NCBI GenBank assembly: GCA_004123355.1
Contig: SCHM01000002.1
Location: 2,356,001-2,420,000 of the forward strand
Length of the DNA stretch: 64,000 nucleotides
From: Amphirosellinia nigrospora
Taxonomy: Eukaryota > Ascomycota > Sordariomycetes > Xylariales > Xylariaceae
Reading direction: 5' to 3'
Shown here in pieces: positions 61,049 through 64,000 of this stretch (position 1 is its first letter; each line of letters opens with the position of its first letter). The notes beneath the pieces are model-generated. The model was not told the origin of the DNA. It searched no databases and worked only from the letters and a program-made list of their open reading frames with translations. The position numbers and the translations under genes are program-made.

Positions 61049-61867
61049 GAGCACCATGCTGTAGCATTTCACATGAAACGCGACACAATATTACAGCACG
61101 ACAGCATACTGCCGTCGCCTATTTCTAGGCATGAATAGTTTCTGGAAGGCCTAGTATCGACGTCATAGGTAGGAAGTCTTGATTCGCTATCCTTCAAGGG
61201 CCTCGGCCGCACTGGCTTGAATCTGTCAACCAAGAATTTTCATATCGTGGAACAACTACCTTTCGGATCAGCCTTCCATTTCGCCTTCGCCGAATTATAA
61301 GCGAGAAGCTGCCGCCTTGACATAGGCGCTTACATACCAATAATAATAATATTCACAGCTTACGGCGCTCTCTTCGCCATTGAATCTCAGCAGTCGGCCC
61401 GCCTAACCTCCCATTCGATGAAATCCGTCCTATTTGCCGTTAGCGCCTCGTCTACCGGCAAACCACGCTCCGATGCGGCTTGGAATCCCACCATCTAGAT
61501 TAAATTCAAGCGTCAGTCGACCATTGAGCGGGCGATGGACTGGCTCACTGCAAACCGTGGGTTGGGGCTCGGTGGAAAACCTGGGGTATTCAGCCGCGAA
61601 CGGCAGTTCCATCTATGCATTTCGCGAGTGGCGTAACCAATGATATCCCTGCGAGTTATTGGCCTCGTTCTCGTATTAATAGCATTCGGCGCTATTCAAC
61701 CGAGGTGGTTTATGAGGAATATGTCAAGTCGCTATTACATTCCGCGGGAGAGGAGAGGTATAACATTGCTCAAGGCACCCAATCCTTGACGATGGTTCCT
61801 ACCACCAGGTTTTTGCTTGCCCCTAGTGAGATTGAAGCTCCCTTGGCTCAGCTCAAATATTGACAAG
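61049..61867. other. Intergenic region upstream of AA9
   Basis: About 800 bp, with no supported gene. It contains the promoter of the LPMO gene. Confidence 0.5.
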
Positions 61868-63074
61868 ATGAAATCCGCAGCCTACGCTTTGGTCTCGGCG
61901 ACTCTCGCCTTCCAGGCCTCAGGTCACTCTCTTTTCCAGCAACTTTGGGTGGACGGTGTCGACTTTATAAGTCTCCCCCCACGAACGAGATTCTGGAAGA
62001 TACTAACCTTCGGTGCACGGATCCCAATGCGTTCGCATGCCCCCGAGTAATAACCCTGTGACCAATGTCAACAGTAACGATATCCGATGCAATGTTGGCG
62101 GTACCAAGGGCGTCAGTGGAAAATGTGCTGTCAAGGCAGGGTCCACGGTCACAGTCGAGATGCACGCGGTACGGTGGACCAAATCCGGAGAGACCAACAC
62201 GTACTAATCGCTTCATAGCAACCCGGCGACAGGAAATGTACTCAAGACGCAATCGGCGGCAATCACTTTGGCCCAGTCAACGTGTATCTGAGCCAGGTCC
62301 CCGATGCCTCAACAGCTGATGGCTCAACCTCTTGGTATAAAATCTTGGCCGACTCTTGGTCTTCGAAGGGGTCTGTAGGTGACAGTGACAACTGGGGGAC
62401 CAACGACCTCAACGCTTGCTGCGGCAAGATGGATGTACCCATCCCTCCGGACACGCCATCGGGCGACTACCTGCTCCGTGCCGAAGTCATTGCTCTTCAC
62501 ACTGCTGGCCAGTCCGGCGGCGCCCAATTTTACATGTCTTGCTACCAGATCACGGGTGAGTGAAGATTATATCAAGTTATCTCAACTTTCGACTTTTATA
62601 ATACAAACTACTGACTCTGTGCCTCTTCAGTGTCCGGCGGTTCCGGCACCCTCCCAGCAGGCGTGAAGCTTCCTGGAGCGTTCAAGGCCTCCGATCCCGG
62701 TATCCAAGTAAACATCCACGCCGCGATGAGCAACTACGTGAACCCGGGGCCCGCCGTCATTCCTGGTGGCCTTACCAAGACCGCCGGCTCTACCTGCAGC
62801 AGTGGCTGTGCTAAGACTTGTACCGCTGGCAGTGGTCCTGTTGGTACTGCCATCCCGGCCCCTGGTGCTGGCTCCGGCGGCTCCGGTGGCTCTGGCGATG
62901 GTGCATGCTCCCAAGCCCAATTCCAGCAGTGTGGTGGCCAGGGATACACAGGCTGCACTACTTGTGCTGTAAGTTGTCCTAACACTATGCTTCGCGAGAA
63001 ATAAACTAAATCTTTTACAGAGCGGACTTAGTTGCAAGGACGTTTCTCCTCCATACTACTCTCAGTGCAGTTAA
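61868..63074 (+). CDS. AA9 lytic polysaccharide monooxygenase with C-terminal CBM1
   Basis: Secreted copper enzyme that oxidatively cleaves cellulose. The signal peptide MKSAAYALVSATLAFQASG is followed directly by HSLFQQLWVDGVDF, so the mature protein starts with the copper-binding His1. Exons: 61868–61970, about 62013–62168, 62219–62555, 62631–62968, 63021–63074. QCVRMPPSNNPVTNVNSNDI and SGKCAVKAGSTVTVEMHA precede the second copper His in AIGGNHFGPVNVYLSQV, and AQFYMSCYQITV holds the axial Tyr in the QxY motif. A Ser/Gly-rich linker (about 62850–62900) leads to CBM1 (QFQQCGGQGYTGCTTC, SGLSCKDVSPPYYSQCS). The first intron has a good donor and a TACTAAC branch point, but no AG acceptor is found at about 62010, where ttcgg is written, so a base error is suspected. 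Confidence 0.92.
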
Positions 63075-63718
63075 GAGAGCCCCACTGAATAATAAGCGTT
63101 GAAGGAGATGTTACGATCAAGCAAGGCTTCGAAGTCATTACTTCTAAGACAATCTGAAAGGAAGCCTACTATGTCAACGTCAACAAATAGCAGCTCAAAG
63201 CATGGCCAATCTCACATCTTGACTTAAATAAATAGTGTTAGCCTGAGGAGGACTCGGCTCCCTTCTAATCAAGTTCTATCTACTCCTGGCTGGCAATAGT
63301 GAATATATACTAGCTGGCACTTGAGTATTGTCGTTCCTCCGTAGATAGGCTCTGAACTAGGTATAAAGTGGGCATCTACACCATGTAATTTGTACCATCA
63401 AAAAATTCTGGCGTCAATTACGAAAGTCGATTAGCCAAGATAAAATATATTCCTAATTATCTAGAGAATCGCAGGTCTCGACCGGCCCCCTCGGCTCCAA
63501 AACCCCACCATGGCACCACCAGGGTTCGGTTCAACTCGACGCCCCACTCCATGTGTAAAGCTATATTCAGTAGATATGTACATCCGTCGCTCCGCGGAAC
63601 ATGAGCACCCAGCAACTTCGGTAGCTTCCTCACCTCTCCGCCCCATCGTCAAGTCACCAGCAAAGGAGGCCAGCACCACCAGTCGAGCCACAGACGTCCA
63701 GGCACCGAGACACACAAA
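63075..63718. other. Intergenic spacer
   Basis: No gene is supported. The right part (63480–63718) is the GC-rich leader of the DUF2470 gene; frames read on either strand here are shadows. Confidence 0.5.
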
Positions 63719-64000
63719 ATGGCAGACCCAAAAGCGCGCATCACGGCGCACATGAACAAAGAGCACGGCGCCGAGCTCAAGCTCTACCTCCGCGCCTTCA
63801 ACAACCTCTCCCCATCCGCGGCCGCCGACGCGCAGCTGACCGACCTCGATCTCGACACCCTCACCATCGCCTCCGCCAGCGGCGTGCACACCGTGCGCAT
63901 CTCCCCGCCGATGAAATCCCTCGCGGACGCGCGCGTGCGCCTCGTGGACATGGCGGCGCGCGCGCAGGAGAAGCTCGGCCTCAGCGACATCCGGGTCACC
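63719..64000 (+). CDS. DUF2470 domain protein (partial, runs off the window)
   Basis: ATG at 63719 opens MADPKARITAHMNKEHGAEL, followed by YLRAFNNLSPSAAADAQLTD and HTVRISPPMKSLADARVRLV. This is the DUF2470 fold (PF10615), a split-barrel-related domain also found in haem-handling proteins; the fungal members are uncharacterised and often end in membrane helices. The frame is open to the last base of the window, so about 94 residues are seen and the 3' end is missing. Its strongly GC-biased third positions mark it as real coding sequence. Confidence 0.85.
   Translation, partial: MADPKARITAHMNKEHGAELKLYLRAFNNLSPSAAADAQLTDLDLDTLTIASASGVHTVRISPPMKSLADARVRLVDMAARAQEKLGLSDIRVT

Overview
The window is nuclear DNA from a filamentous ascomycete (Pezizomycotina, most likely Sordariomycetes). 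Genes are split by 40–150 bp GT..AG introns, several with a CTAAC/CTAAT-type branch point. Fungus-specific families are common: Zn2Cys6/MHR transcription factors, HET, DUF7708-NACHT, CorA-like, 2EXR, rhodopsin-domain (PTH11/SAT4-like), MAPEG, and an AA9 lytic polysaccharide monooxygenase with a CBM1. There is no rRNA, tRNA, CRISPR or operon structure.

Layout. 0.9–3.1 kb: RQC1/TCF25. 4.0–4.5 kb: ATX1 copper chaperone. 5–8.3 kb: gene-poor. 8.4–11.1 kb: Zn2Cys6 regulator. 11.3–12.1 kb: NmrA-like NAD(P)-binding protein, divergent from a HET-domain gene (12.6–14.2 kb). 14.7–17.6 kb: CorA-like membrane protein lying between two copies of a HET-gene tail. 18.3–20.4 kb: MFS sugar transporter. 22–23.5 kb: 2EXR protein. 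24.7–25.9 kb: rhodopsin-domain membrane protein. 27.5–28.9 kb: SCP2-type thiolase. 29.6–32.3 kb: SEC18/NSF. 33.0–36.5 kb: NLR-like DUF7708-NACHT protein ending in C2H2 zinc fingers, divergent from a SNF2/RAD5-like helicase (36.9–40.1 kb). 40.4–40.9 kb: large imperfect inverted repeat that looks like two head-to-head retroelement leader fossils. 42.4–44.1 kb: secreted carboxylesterase/lipase. 44.1–48.2 kb: empty. 48.2–48.6 kb: small secreted protein. 49.7–51.4 kb: MCH1-like transporter. 52.2–53.7 kb: F-box protein. 54.1–54.9 kb: MAPEG. 55.7–58.3 kb: Zn2Cys6 regulator, divergent from a secreted acid phosphatase-like phosphoesterase (59.0–60.4 kb). 60.7–61.0 kb: RWD/DUF1115-like protein. 61.9–63.1 kb: AA9-CBM1. 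63.7 kb to the edge: DUF2470 protein.

The most important caution is that many conserved genes, including SEC18 (essential in yeast), are interrupted by single-base reading-frame changes although the protein sequence and splice sites on both sides are preserved. These breaks are dense in the left half (about one per 200–300 coding bases) and sparse in the right third, where several genes are intact. The likeliest cause is unpolished long-read consensus, so the broken genes are annotated as CDS spans and not as pseudogenes.

The biology is a mix of housekeeping genes and accessory genes. The accessory set includes candidate non-self-recognition genes (HET, CorA-like, NACHT-zinc finger beside a SNF2 helicase) and a secreted set (AA9, esterase, phosphatase, small secreted protein) that fits a plant-associated or saprotrophic life. 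The observations most worth following are the NACHT-C2H2/SNF2 divergent pair, the duplicated HET tail, and a duplicated segment carrying RIP-like C-to-T changes.
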